This document shows, one piece after another, positions 1 to 8,634 of a stretch of 64,000 bases of DNA. A program made the position numbers and the translations under genes. Under the pieces are notes generated by a model, which was given only the letters and a program-made list of their open reading frames with translations, had not been told where the DNA came from and ran no database searches. The stretch is from Planctomycetaceae bacterium (GTDB lineage: Bacteria > Planctomycetota > Phycisphaerae > Tepidisphaerales > Tepidisphaeraceae). Within the stretch, counting starts at the first letter, position 1, and every line of letters begins with the position of its first letter. The DNA lies in NCBI GenBank assembly GCA_027487775.1, contig JAIYCY010000029.1:62001-126000 (forward strand), read 5' to 3'.

Positions 1-366
1 CGGAGCTCAAGAGGCTTCCATATTCAGACACGGGCGGAGCTGGTTGATGGGGGCTATTCTGATGCCATGGCCCAGCCGTGGTACCCGACCGCAGACAGCC
101 GCCGGACCGCGAGCGTTGGGTACAACCGCGAGCGTTGGGTACAAAAGCATGTGACGGCCCTAAGCCTGGTGTATAGAATAGGGCGAGAGGGCCGACCGAT
201 GAAGTCGAGGAGAGTGAAACGGCGACGTAGATAGGTTACACGCCGCCGGAGTGCGGCTAGTCTCGGGGTCATCCCAGAGCTGTTCGTATGGCACCCGGTG
301 GAGACGTAACGACTAATCTGCGTCCCCGTGTCAGTGCGCTGTAGGTCGTTTACGGACGGCTCGGGC
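1..366. other. No gene recognised; 19-bp tandem duplication at 106-143
   Basis: No convincing coding sequence is visible in this opening stretch. The one long minus-strand frame runs into the 3' end of the next gene and has an arginine- and cysteine-rich composition typical of a shadow frame. A 19-bp unit beginning ACCGCGAGCG is repeated twice head to tail at 106-124 and 125-143. The window may begin inside a larger intergenic region. Confidence 0.5.
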
Positions 367-1653
367 TTAATCGTCGTGCCGAGAAGGGCGTCGGCGTCGG
401 CGTAGCATCGCAGCAACGCAAGCCAGAGTCGCAACAGATGCGGGCTCGGGGACGATCGTCGGGGCGAGGAAGAGTGAGCCGCTGGTCGGCAGCGCTTCCA
501 AGCCTGCGCCGGGGGCAGTGCTCCAGCCGGTGGCCGCGTAGCCGACCGTGAAGCCGAGGTTGTCCCAATTCTCAGCCAGATCGCCTGTGTTCAACGCGGT
601 CAGGTCGATCGGTGTGAGCTCACCCGCGCTGAGCAAGCCTGAGGCGGACGAGAAGTCGATGTCGAGGGCCGAGACGATCGGGCCGCTCCCGTCGTTGGCC
701 GAGAGGAGGAGCTGCTTCTTGGTCGGCGTGAACATGACTGAGATATCGCTGAAGCTCGCCTTCCCCGCGCCCAGGCCCGAGCTGTCGATGCTCGTTGGAT
801 TGCTCTGTCCCCACGAGAAGCTCAACACCTCGCGGGCGGTGATGGTGGTCGTTCCCGGATGCGCCGGCCCGGGAGGGGTCGCGTAGACCTTGACCTTCTT
901 TGTGCCGCTGGCATCGGGGGCCATCGTGATGATCTCGGCCCGGCCGTCGCCGTCTAGATCGCCGGTGGTGAGGGCGAGGTCTCCCGCGCCGCCCGCCGTC
1001 GGGTCGGACGGGCCGAAGTCGATCACGCGGTTCGCGGCACCGTCGGTAAACAGAATGATCACCTTGGGGACGTTGGCGCGAGGCTTCGTCGCCGCCGCGA
1101 TCAGATCTGCCGCGCCATCGCCGTCGACATCGCCGACGGCGACCCTCACGCCGCCCTGATAGTCGCTGGGGTAGAGGGCGTAGGGCCCTTGAACCGACGT
1201 GAAAAGTCTGAGCGGGCGAGAGTAGTTGTCGTAGACCTTCACCACGGGCAGGCCGCCACCTGGGCTGCTCACCAAGAGTCGTCCTGCGCCGCCGCCGACG
1301 AAGTCCGGGCTGGCGTTACCTGTGCCGACGCCTGCGAAGCGGGTCAACTCCGCGCCGGTGACACCGTCGAAGATCTTGATGCGTGGCCCGCCGCCAAACC
1401 CTCCGCCGACTGCGTCGGAGACGAGCGTGGACGCGACCAGGTCCGGCACGCCATCGCCCTCGACGTCGCCGACGGCGATGCGTACGCCGTTGCCGACTTC
1501 ACCTGCGTCGCCCACCGGAATGGTCGACCACGTGCCGGTGTCCATGCTTCGCTTCTTCACGGCGGGAAGCAGAAGTCCCGGCGCGGCAAGCGCCGGACTC
1601 GCGGCAAGAAAGAGAATGGCCGCAACGGTTCGAATTGGGGTGACAGGTCGCAT
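367..1653 (-). CDS. PEP-CTERM protein with FG-GAP/VCBS-like repeats
   Basis: Predicted secreted protein of 428 residues. It has a signal peptide (MRPVTPIRTVAAILFLAASPALA) and a C-terminal sorting tail (VPEPASVATLACVAAM followed by an arginine run), so it should be processed by an exosortase. Three internal repeats of the form VAVGDVDGDGAADLIAA resemble calcium-binding FG-GAP/VCBS blades of an integrin-type propeller. The start at 1653 is chosen over the longer frame because GGAG lies 5 nt upstream and the signal peptide follows at once. Its role is unknown; extracellular or surface-attached. Sorting tail and repeats are seen; exosortase processing is family knowledge. Confidence 0.85.
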   Translation of the reverse strand: MRPVTPIRTVAAILFLAASPALAAPGLLLPAVKKRSMDTGTWSTIPVGDAGEVGNGVRIAVGDVEGDGVPDLVASTLVSDAVGGGFGGGPRIKIFDGVTGAELTRFAGVGTGNASPDFVGGGAGRLLVSSPGGGLPVVKVYDNYSRPLRLFTSVQGPYALYPSDYQGGVRVAVGDVDGDGAADLIAAATKPRANVPKVIILFTDGAANRVIDFGPSDPTAGGAGDLALTTGDLDGDGRAEIITMAPDASGTKKVKVYATPPGPAHPGTTTITAREVLSFSWGQSNPTSIDSSGLGAGKASFSDISVMFTPTKKQLLLSANDGSGPIVSALDIDFSSASGLLSAGELTPIDLTALNTGDLAENWDNLGFTVGYAATGWSTAPGAGLEALPTSGSLFLAPTIVPEPASVATLACVAAMLRRRRRPSRHDD

Positions 1654-1947
1654 TGCTTCTCCGCGGGTCAGGACTAACGGCAATCTTTAACGCCGCCTGT
1701 CATAATCGAAGCGGCACAAATCTGCCATAAAAATCTTCGCCGAGTTGCCGCAGAATCCTTCAGCCAATGTTGATCCCGGACAGAAAAGGGGGTCACGAAT
1801 TTTGGATTCGCTCGGTTGTTGATCTCGGCCGACCTTTGGGGGCGAACCTTGGGGGCGAAGGGGGCGGTTGAGTTGGGTGGCGTTCGTGGGGGGGCGGTGT
1901 TTCGGGGTTTTCGAGCGATATTTCGAGGGTGGGCGGGGGGTGTTGAA

Positions 1948-2955
1948 TCAGCGGGCGAGTTCGTGGAGGTGGCGTGCGACGCAGCGGCCTAGGGCGGGGA
2001 GGTGGTAGCCGCCTTCGAGGATGCTGGCGAGGCGGCCCTCGCAGAGCGAGTCGGCGGCCTGGCAGAGGTGGCGGGTGAGCATGGAGAAGCCTTCGTCGCT
2101 GAGATCGATGTGGGCCAGTGGATCGCTGGTGTGTGCGTCGAAGCCTGCCGAGACGAGGAGGAGTTGGGGTTTGAAGCGTTCGAGTGCGGGGATGACGCGT
2201 TGTTGCATGGCGCGGTCGTAGGCATCGTCGCCTGCGCCGGGGTTCATGGCGATATTGACGGTGGTGCCTCGTCCGGCGTCGTGTCCGACTTCGTGTTCGT
2301 GTCCTGTGCCGGGGTAGAGCGTGGAGGGGTGTTGATGGAGGCTGATGAAGAGCACGCGGCCGTCGTCTTCGAAGGCGTCTTGTGTGCCGTTTCCGTGATG
2401 GACATCGAAATCGACGATGGCGACGCGTTCGATGTCGTAGAGTTTTTGTGCGTGACGCGCGGCGATGGCGATGTTGTTGAAGAGGCAGAAGCCCATGGGT
2501 CGCATGACTTCGGCATGGTGTCCGGGCGGACGAGCGCAGCTGAAGGCGCGACGATCGGGTGAGGCCATGACGTAATCGACGGCGGTGAGGGCGCTGGAGA
2601 GGCTGAGCAGGGCGATGTCAAAGCTTGCGGGGCAGGTGGGGGTGTCGCTTCCGTCGAGGACGGCGGATCGTGCGCTGCCGCGTTTGACTTGTTCGAGGAC
2701 CGAGGGCGTATGGACGAGGAGGACGGTGCGTTCGTCGATCGGATCGGGTTCGATCGATTCGCAGCGGAGATCTGAGCGGATGAGCGACGGGCCGAAGTCG
2801 ATCTGGAATTCGGGGAATGGGTCTGGCGTGTTGATGAGTCCGGCGAGTCGGACGGCGCGGTGGATGGCGCGGATTCGGTCGGGGCGCTCCGGGTGGGCGG
2901 GGCCGGTGTTGTGTTCGATGAATCGCGACGAGGAGACGAATGCGACGGACTTCAC
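1948..2955 (-). CDS. Histone deacetylase family protein (AcuC/HDAC-like amidohydrolase)
   Basis: 335 residues, the usual length of bacterial HDAC-like enzymes, which remove acyl groups from acetylated amines such as acetyl-lysine or acetylpolyamines using zinc. Motifs in order: RPPGHHAE (residues 142-149, catalytic His pair), DFDVHHGNGTQD (182-193, with D184 and H186 as expected zinc ligands), AGFDAH (270-275, D273 the third ligand), and a late GGYH with the catalytic Tyr. All key residues are present, so it should be active. It lies divergent to the methyltransferase gene. The true substrate cannot be told from sequence. Confidence 0.9.
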   Translation of the reverse strand: MKSVAFVSSSRFIEHNTGPAHPERPDRIRAIHRAVRLAGLINTPDPFPEFQIDFGPSLIRSDLRCESIEPDPIDERTVLLVHTPSVLEQVKRGSARSAVLDGSDTPTCPASFDIALLSLSSALTAVDYVMASPDRRAFSCARPPGHHAEVMRPMGFCLFNNIAIAARHAQKLYDIERVAIVDFDVHHGNGTQDAFEDDGRVLFISLHQHPSTLYPGTGHEHEVGHDAGRGTTVNIAMNPGAGDDAYDRAMQQRVIPALERFKPQLLLVSAGFDAHTSDPLAHIDLSDEGFSMLTRHLCQAADSLCEGRLASILEGGYHLPALGRCVARHLHELAR

Positions 2956-2994
2956 GGCGGGATTTTAGCGGAGAGGGTGTGGGGTTGGTAGCGG

Positions 2995-3049
2995 GGAGCG
3001 AACGAGGAACGAACGAGGAGCGAACGAGGAGCGAACGAGGAGCGATGAA
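2995..3049. repeat. 11-bp tandem repeat, five copies
   Basis: Five head-to-tail copies of GGAGCGAACGA, the second and last imperfect, in the 252-bp gap between two divergent genes. It is followed by a looser GA-rich stretch to about 3090 with related GAACGATGAGCG units. Probably a minisatellite within the shared promoter region. Confidence 0.8.
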
Positions 3050-3207
3050 TGATGGGAGGGGAACGATGAGCGATGAACGATGGGGTGGAGTGTGGGTTGG
3101 TGGTTTTCATGGTGTGGGTGGGGGCGGGCCGATAACTGTGGAGTGGTGGTTGCTTGAGCCTAGTTGTTGGGGTAGAGAGATTTTTTGAGTGATTAAGAGG
3201 TGCGAGC

Positions 3208-4140
3208 ATGTCGAGTTGGTCGTCGGCTGCGATTGTGCCGTTGTATTGGTTGTCGGAGAAGAGTGTGCTGTTGCGAGGCACGTCGGTAAGGCCGGCGGTG
3301 CAGCGGACGTTGGCGCGGTTGTCGGATCGGACGGGTCGTGAGGCGCGTCGGGTGTTTGATGAGGCCGATGCGGGTGATTTGTGGTTGGATCCTGCGTTGC
3401 TGGGTCGGATGTATGATGAGAGGCCTGCTCGACCGACGCGTCGGGACACGCGTCTGCCTGCGGAGAAGGCGATGTCTCGTGCGACGGAGGTGCATCGATC
3501 GATCCGGAGGTTAGTGCCGCGCGGGGCGAGGATGTTGGAGTTGGCGGCTGGGGATGGTCGCGTCGCGATGTCGCTTTCATCGATGGGGTATGAGACGGTT
3601 GCGACCGATTTGTGCGTGCCGTCGACTTTGCCAGCGATCCCATTTCTGAAGATGGATGCGGCCCGGCTGGAGATGGAGGATGGTTCTGTCGATGGGGTTT
3701 ATAGTTTCGATGCGTTTGAGCACTTTGCGGATCCGCGTAGGGTTCTTGAGGAGAGCCATCGCGTATTGAGGCCTGGTGGCGTGGTGTATGCGAGTTTTGG
3801 ACCGCTTTATCATTCGCCGCACGGAGCGCACCAGTGGTTTAGTGTGGATTTGCCCTATGTGCACATGATGTTTGATCCGGCGACGTTGGATGCATTTGCG
3901 GACGCGCGAGGATTGAAGCGGATCACGCGGAACCTGAATTATTGGAGCCTCGCTCAGTATAGAGAATTGTTTGAGGATGCCCTGGCGATGGGATATGAGA
4001 TCGTCTGGAAGTTTGAGAAGCGAAACATCGCCTTCGCCGACCTGATCATGGAGCACGCGCCGATCCTGAAGCGGCGGGTCGGGGATTTTGATGAGCTGGT
4101 GATTCGCTCGATCGAGTTTTTGATGAGGAAGCGGTCTTGA
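3208..4140 (+). CDS. Class I SAM-dependent methyltransferase
   Basis: 310 residues. The SAM-binding motif MLELAAGDGRVAMSL (about residues 111-125) is followed by a Rossmann-type series: YETVATDL, the acidic SFDAFEHF segment and LRPGGVVYASFGPLYHS. These fit a Methyltransf_11/25-like enzyme. SD AAGAGG lies 7 nt before the ATG. The substrate is unknown; small metabolites or surface sugars are typical. It stands alone between a divergent HDAC-like gene and a convergent LOG gene, so context does not help. Confidence 0.8.
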   Translation: MSSWSSAAIVPLYWLSEKSVLLRGTSVRPAVQRTLARLSDRTGREARRVFDEADAGDLWLDPALLGRMYDERPARPTRRDTRLPAEKAMSRATEVHRSIRRLVPRGARMLELAAGDGRVAMSLSSMGYETVATDLCVPSTLPAIPFLKMDAARLEMEDGSVDGVYSFDAFEHFADPRRVLEESHRVLRPGGVVYASFGPLYHSPHGAHQWFSVDLPYVHMMFDPATLDAFADARGLKRITRNLNYWSLAQYRELFEDALAMGYEIVWKFEKRNIAFADLIMEHAPILKRRVGDFDELVIRSIEFLMRKRS

Positions 4141-4208
4141 GGGGTGACGGTTGATGCGTTGAAGATGGAATTGGATGTCGCGGATTGGTTTGGAATTGCG
4201 GGTTTGAT

Positions 4209-5291
4209 TTAGACATCGTTGAGGAAGTCGATCATCTGTCGGAAGCGACCTTGGTCGTGGCGGTTGAATTTGCAGAAGAGGCGTGGGAGTTGGGCGATGT
4301 CGGTTTCGTCGGCTTCGACTTTGTGTGCGGGTCCGGCGTGGAATTTTCCGTCGCTGGTGATGTCGGCGTAGTGGTTTTCGAGGTGTTTGAGTTGGGAGTC
4401 GGTGGGTTTGTGTTGGAGTCGGATGATGGTGGTGTCGCGGTAGTATCGCATGGAGTGGTAGTTGCGATAGAAGCGGCAGACTTCTTCGACGGCGGTGTCG
4501 ATGTTGTCGGTGATCTTGTAGAGGCTGAGGTCTGCGGGGCTGATGAGTTTGCGACCGAGCAGTTGTTGGTGGATGTATTGTTGCCATTGGACCCAGAAAC
4601 GTCCGCCTTTTTTATCGACGAGGACGATGGGCATGGGGACGGATTTTCCGGTTTGGATGAGTGTGAGGACTTCGAAGAGTTCATCCATCGTGCCGAATCC
4701 GCCTGGGAATGCGGCCATGGCGTGGCTGGTTCGGACGAACATCAGTTTGCGGGTGAAGAAGTACTTGAAATTGACGAGTTTCTTGTCTCCTTCGATGTAG
4801 CGATTGGTGGTTTGTTCGAATGGGAGTCGGATGGCAAGCCCGAAGCTGGGGTCGCGTCCTGCGCCTCCATGTGCGGCGGCCATGATGCCTCCGCCAGCGC
4901 CGGTGGTGACCATCCATCCGTGCTCAGCCATGCGACGTCCGAATTCGACGGCGGCCTGGTAGTCGGCTTCGGTTTCCGGGGTTCGCGCGGACCCGAAGAC
5001 GCTGATTTTTCGGGTATCACGATAAGGCGCAAAAACCTTCAGCGCATAACGCAGCTCCGCCATCGCCGTACGAATCAACTTCAAATCTCCGCGGTTGGTC
5101 TTGTCGCGAAGGAGTTTGACGGCGGCCTCGATGATGTCAGCGACCTGATCTCCTTCCTGCACTTCGCTGAGCATGGGGATGAGTTTCTGCAACAGCGTAT
5201 CGATTTGCTGCATTTGCTGGGGCGTGGCGCGGGTGCGCTTGGAGTAACTTTCCTGTGAAACTTCGACGTCGTTGGCGTTGGATTCCCGCAT
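4209..5291 (-). CDS. LOG family (TIGR00730-type) Rossmann-fold protein
   Basis: 360 residues with the family signature PGGFGTMDELFEV, in which the Arg/Glu region binds nucleotide monophosphate, plus an upstream SVFGSARTPE and TTGAGGGIMAAAHGGA loop. Family members are cytokinin riboside 5'-monophosphate phosphoribohydrolases or related nucleotide hydrolases, often misannotated as lysine decarboxylase. The N-terminal ~110 residues are an extension beyond the short LOG core and are rich in Gln and Lys. It lies convergent to the methyltransferase gene. Exact substrate unknown. Confidence 0.85.
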   Translation of the reverse strand: MRESNANDVEVSQESYSKRTRATPQQMQQIDTLLQKLIPMLSEVQEGDQVADIIEAAVKLLRDKTNRGDLKLIRTAMAELRYALKVFAPYRDTRKISVFGSARTPETEADYQAAVEFGRRMAEHGWMVTTGAGGGIMAAAHGGAGRDPSFGLAIRLPFEQTTNRYIEGDKKLVNFKYFFTRKLMFVRTSHAMAAFPGGFGTMDELFEVLTLIQTGKSVPMPIVLVDKKGGRFWVQWQQYIHQQLLGRKLISPADLSLYKITDNIDTAVEEVCRFYRNYHSMRYYRDTTIIRLQHKPTDSQLKHLENHYADITSDGKFHAGPAHKVEADETDIAQLPRLFCKFNRHDQGRFRQMIDFLNDV

Positions 5292-5453
5292 GCCGTAGTT
5301 ATCGCCCCAAGAAGATACGGCTGCAAATACGGTGATTCATTTGATGGCTGCTCCATATTAACAACGTCCCCGCACCATTATGGAAGATCGGAAGGTGTTG
5401 ATTTAATGAGATTTAAGCAAAAAGAATGAAGCCGCACGGTCGATACACGACCA

Positions 5454-5897
5454 GTGAGTCAAGAGAGTTCTACATCTGCATTTACCGGTCTATCCAGGCC
5501 GATCCAGGGGACACTGATTGCGATCGGTTCTGCGAAGTTTACGCGTGAGCTTCCCGCAGAGGTTTCCAGTCGATGGCGGGTTCGTTGGTCGATCGATGCG
5601 TGCGCGGCGCGTCGCGTGGTCGTTGCTCATACGGATATTCTCGGCTTTCTCGTTGATTTGGGCTCGGAGCCGTCATCCAAGGCTGTGACAGTGCCGGCTG
5701 CCGACTCTTTGGAGCTGTCCGGGTTGCACGAATTGAAGAAGTACGCACCGATCATCGGGATTGTCCCTCAGGAACAGATGACTCGTGGGTTGGAAGCACT
5801 TCGTGACGGTCGATGCGAGTACGTGCTCAACTCGCCGATCCGAAATCTGGACATCGAACACATCATTGCGCGGCGGCTCAGGCAGCGAGCGGCGTGA
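5454..5897 (+). CDS. Small protein, possibly a degenerate receiver-like domain
   Basis: 147 residues, not confidently recognised. It opens with GTG and no SD, after an AT-rich promoter-like stretch (5395-5430). The order of a hydrophobic strand (RRVVVAHTDILGFLVDLG), a second strand (YAPIIGIVPQEQ) and a following helix (GLEALRDGRCEYVLNSPI) resembles a response-regulator receiver fold. The phospho-acceptor Asp and the acidic pocket are not obvious. It could be a pseudo-receiver or signalling adaptor. It is divergent from the LOG gene and convergent with the Sua5 gene. Confidence 0.55.
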   Translation: MSQESSTSAFTGLSRPIQGTLIAIGSAKFTRELPAEVSSRWRVRWSIDACAARRVVVAHTDILGFLVDLGSEPSSKAVTVPAADSLELSGLHELKKYAPIIGIVPQEQMTRGLEALRDGRCEYVLNSPIRNLDIEHIIARRLRQRAA

Positions 5898-5955
5898 GGT
5901 GTGTAGCCCGGTCGCGGGTGGTGGGGTCATTGATTCTTTCCGACAGAGCCTGCAA

Positions 5956-6996
5956 TCAGTCGATGGGGCGAGTGGCGCGGATGAGTCGATCGCGAAGTGC
6001 GAGTGTGGCGTCGGAGGATGCGGGCATGCAGACGAGCAATTCGTCGAGTCCACGCGAATCTAATGCGCGGAGTGATTGATAGAGTTCGCGCGACGCATGG
6101 GCGGGGTCGGATGAGAGTTGAAGGATGGATTGGAACGACGATGTGAAGGCCGCGTCGGCGGGTGATGTGTGACACCACAGCAGGCCTCGGCGTATTGGAT
6201 TTGTTTTGCACCGGGCGATGGCGCGGGGGAGTTGATCGATTTCGAATCTGATCGCGGGCGTTTGAGGGGCATAATGCACGGGAAGCTGGCCGGGCGATCG
6301 TGGGTGTTCGATGGCGATGTCCGGTGGATTGGGAGAATCGGTAGCGCATGGCGCCCGATCATCAAGATCGACGAAAGGCCGGAGCATCGCGTGCGTGATC
6401 GCGCCTGGTCTGAGGACGCGTGCGAGGGGCAGAGTGAGATCGAGTACGGTGCTTTCAAGGCCGACCGTGCAAGGCCCGCCGTCGAGGACGGGGACCCGTG
6501 CTTCGGCTTCAGTTGTCGACTGATTGAATTCATCATCGACATGCTCAGGGCGAGTCGGGCTGATGCGGTTGGACCGATTCGCGCTCGGTGCCGCGAGGGG
6601 GCCGTCGAATCGCTCGAGGAGGCTCAATGCGATGGGATGATTGGGGATGCGAATGGCAATGGTGTTGAGGTTTGCACGGGCGAGGTCGCAGACCTTGTGT
6701 GGGGAATCGAGTCGAGCGGGCAGGACGAGCGTGAGCGGGCCGGGCGAGAAGGTTTCGAGGAGTCGTGTTGCGCGTGGGTCGAGGTGAGCGATGCGGGAGG
6801 CCCAGTCGATAGAATGGACGTGGCTGATGAGGGGATTGAACGCGGGTCGGCCTTTGAGTTGGTAGACGGAAGCGACCGCGCGATCCAGCCGCGCGTCGGC
6901 GGCGAGTCCGTAGACGGTCTCGGTGGGGATGGCAACAGGTCGACCGAGCCGCAAGAGTCGGCAGGCTTGTTCGAGATCGACGCGTGGGCAGGGCAT
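5956..6996 (-). CDS. L-threonylcarbamoyladenylate synthase (Sua5/YrdC/YciO)
   Basis: Makes threonylcarbamoyl-AMP from threonine, bicarbonate and ATP, the first step of the t6A37 modification of ANN-decoding tRNAs. The YrdC domain is clear: RPVAIPTETVYGLAADA near the N-terminus, then QLKGRPAFNPL, the PGPLTLVLPA segment and APSANRSNRISPT. After it comes a C-terminal Sua5-type domain with SPGQLPVHYAPQTPA. The 346-residue length fits two-domain Sua5. I set the start at 6996 where the domain begins; the frame is open about 52 codons further, but that extension is polar and unlike the family. No SD is clear for either start. Confidence 0.88.
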   Translation of the reverse strand: MPCPRVDLEQACRLLRLGRPVAIPTETVYGLAADARLDRAVASVYQLKGRPAFNPLISHVHSIDWASRIAHLDPRATRLLETFSPGPLTLVLPARLDSPHKVCDLARANLNTIAIRIPNHPIALSLLERFDGPLAAPSANRSNRISPTRPEHVDDEFNQSTTEAEARVPVLDGGPCTVGLESTVLDLTLPLARVLRPGAITHAMLRPFVDLDDRAPCATDSPNPPDIAIEHPRSPGQLPVHYAPQTPAIRFEIDQLPRAIARCKTNPIRRGLLWCHTSPADAAFTSSFQSILQLSSDPAHASRELYQSLRALDSRGLDELLVCMPASSDATLALRDRLIRATRPID

Positions 6997-7522
6997 GGGC
7001 GGCAGGAAGATATCCGATCGGTTCGTCAGGGTCGCGTGACGTGCCGGAATCGCAGAAGTCCGGCCGGAATCGCGGTGGGCCGGTCTGTCCGGGGCGAATC
7101 GGTCGTATCGACGGTCCGTCTGCATCTTCATAAAATCTTCTCGAAACGACAAGATAATATATGGATTCAGCGGTTTGATCGGGTAGTTTCATAACTTGGG
7201 ACAGATCGCGGTGAAAGCGGTATTTCCCGGGCGGCGAGAAAGGCTTGCTCGGTCACATCTTAACGCTTGCTTGCGGTCGTTTTTCACGGGACGGTTTTTC
7301 GGCCCGTGATGACGCTTGAAGGACGGCTGTCTGGTCGATTGGCTGCTCGGCATGAGGTTGCAGCGAATGGTCAGCGAATGGTCATGGAATGGTCATGGAA
7401 TGGACGGCCTGTCAATGTTCGCCTGTGGGATTCGTCCGCGGGCGATGGTCTGATCGAAGGCTGACAAGAGTCGCAGAGCGTACAGGCGATTCGAGTCGGT
7501 CGGGTTCCATCGGAAGGACAAC
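6997..7522. other. Intergenic region between divergent Sua5 and prepilin genes
   Basis: No gene recognised. It contains a hairpin (CACGGG at 7285-7290 with CCCGTG at 7303-7308) and a short direct repeat of GAATGGTCATG units at about 7370-7400. An SD, GGAAGGAC, occurs just before the prepilin start. It probably holds promoters for both flanking genes and a long leader for the pilin-like gene. Confidence 0.5.
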
Positions 7523-8518
7523 ATGTCGAAACAGCACGAGTCAAATCAGGGCAAGTCGAATCAGGGCCGGTCGAATCAGGCCGGTTTCACGCTGGTGGAA
7601 CTGCTGGTGGTGATCGGAATCATCGCGCTACTCGTCGGCATTCTCTTGCCGGCCCTTTCGCGTGTGCGCGAGCAGGCGACGATCACCAAATGCCTGAGCA
7701 ATCTGCGTCAGCTGAACACGGCGATGCGCATTTACGCATCTGAGAATCGGGACGTTTGCCCGATCGGGATCGTGGGAACGCCTGTGCTGACAGCAGGACG
7801 ACCGACCAACATCGCCGAGGGTTCGCAGCAGTTGGCGTTCAGTTACACCTTCTTTTGGGTCAACGGTGCCAACGCGCGTGACACGGGGATGGGTCTGCTG
7901 GCCCGTCGATCGAAGATCATCACCAACAATCCTCAAGCCTTCTACTGCCCCGCCGAGGAGCGTGAGGGGCTGAAGTTTGATACGCCGACCAACCCGTGGG
8001 CGTACAGCCTTCCCGATCCGTATAGTGTGGGCATCAACACGCGTAGCAGCTATTGGACGCGTCCTTACGCAGCCTTCCCGGCAGTCAATTTTGATGTTCC
8101 GGGTGGTGATACACCCTTCATCCTCGAAGGCAACTATCCCGGTCCGACCGGCGGGCAGTATCCGCGTGGCTGGCCGACGTTTGCGGACATCAAGAACCGG
8201 GCGATTTTGTCTTGCCTTGCCCGCAGTCCCATGGATATTCGCAATGCTCATAAGAAGGGGATCAGCGTTTCGTACGGCAACGGTTCCGCGAAGTTCGTCA
8301 AGCTCGGAGATTTCGACAAGGCGGCCGGCGGAACTGCTGGCGGTCCTTTCGGGGGCGGAAGCACTGTTTTGTGGCGTAATTTCACATGGGTGAATGCGCT
8401 TGGGACGGGTGTTCCGCCGGTCGACATTGCATCTAACACCGCCTACCTCTCGAAGAATCCCAACTTTGCCGCCAACGGGCGTGCAGGACTTTGGAACTGG
8501 CTGGATCGTGCTCCGTGA
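7523..8518 (+). CDS. Prepilin-type N-terminal cleavage/methylation protein (pseudopilin-like)
   Basis: 331 residues. After a polar leader comes the canonical type III signal [25 protein letters not shown], with Glu at position +5 after the expected prepilin peptidase cut at Gly-Phe. The helix is followed by RVREQATITKCLSNLRQL, as in the large planctomycete family of pseudopilin-like proteins. The C-terminal part contains AHKKGISVSYGNGSAKFVKL, a weak version of the family's H-X-DG segment. GGAAGGAC precedes the start. It is likely inserted in the inner membrane and assembled or released by type II secretion/type IV pilus machinery. It sits 116 bp before a PEP-CTERM gene, probably co-transcribed. 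Confidence 0.85.
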   Translation: MSKQHESNQGKSNQGRSNQAGFTLVELLVVIGIIALLVGILLPALSRVREQATITKCLSNLRQLNTAMRIYASENRDVCPIGIVGTPVLTAGRPTNIAEGSQQLAFSYTFFWVNGANARDTGMGLLARRSKIITNNPQAFYCPAEEREGLKFDTPTNPWAYSLPDPYSVGINTRSSYWTRPYAAFPAVNFDVPGGDTPFILEGNYPGPTGGQYPRGWPTFADIKNRAILSCLARSPMDIRNAHKKGISVSYGNGSAKFVKLGDFDKAAGGTAGGPFGGGSTVLWRNFTWVNALGTGVPPVDIASNTAYLSKNPNFAANGRAGLWNWLDRAP

Positions 8519-8634
8519 TGCGGAGTGATGCGGAGGAACGCCGCTCGATCTGAAAGGGTTTGAATTCGAGTTCGGATGAAATTGCGTTGAAACACCGTTG
8601 ATCGTTAAACACCGTTTTGCAAGGAGATGAAGAA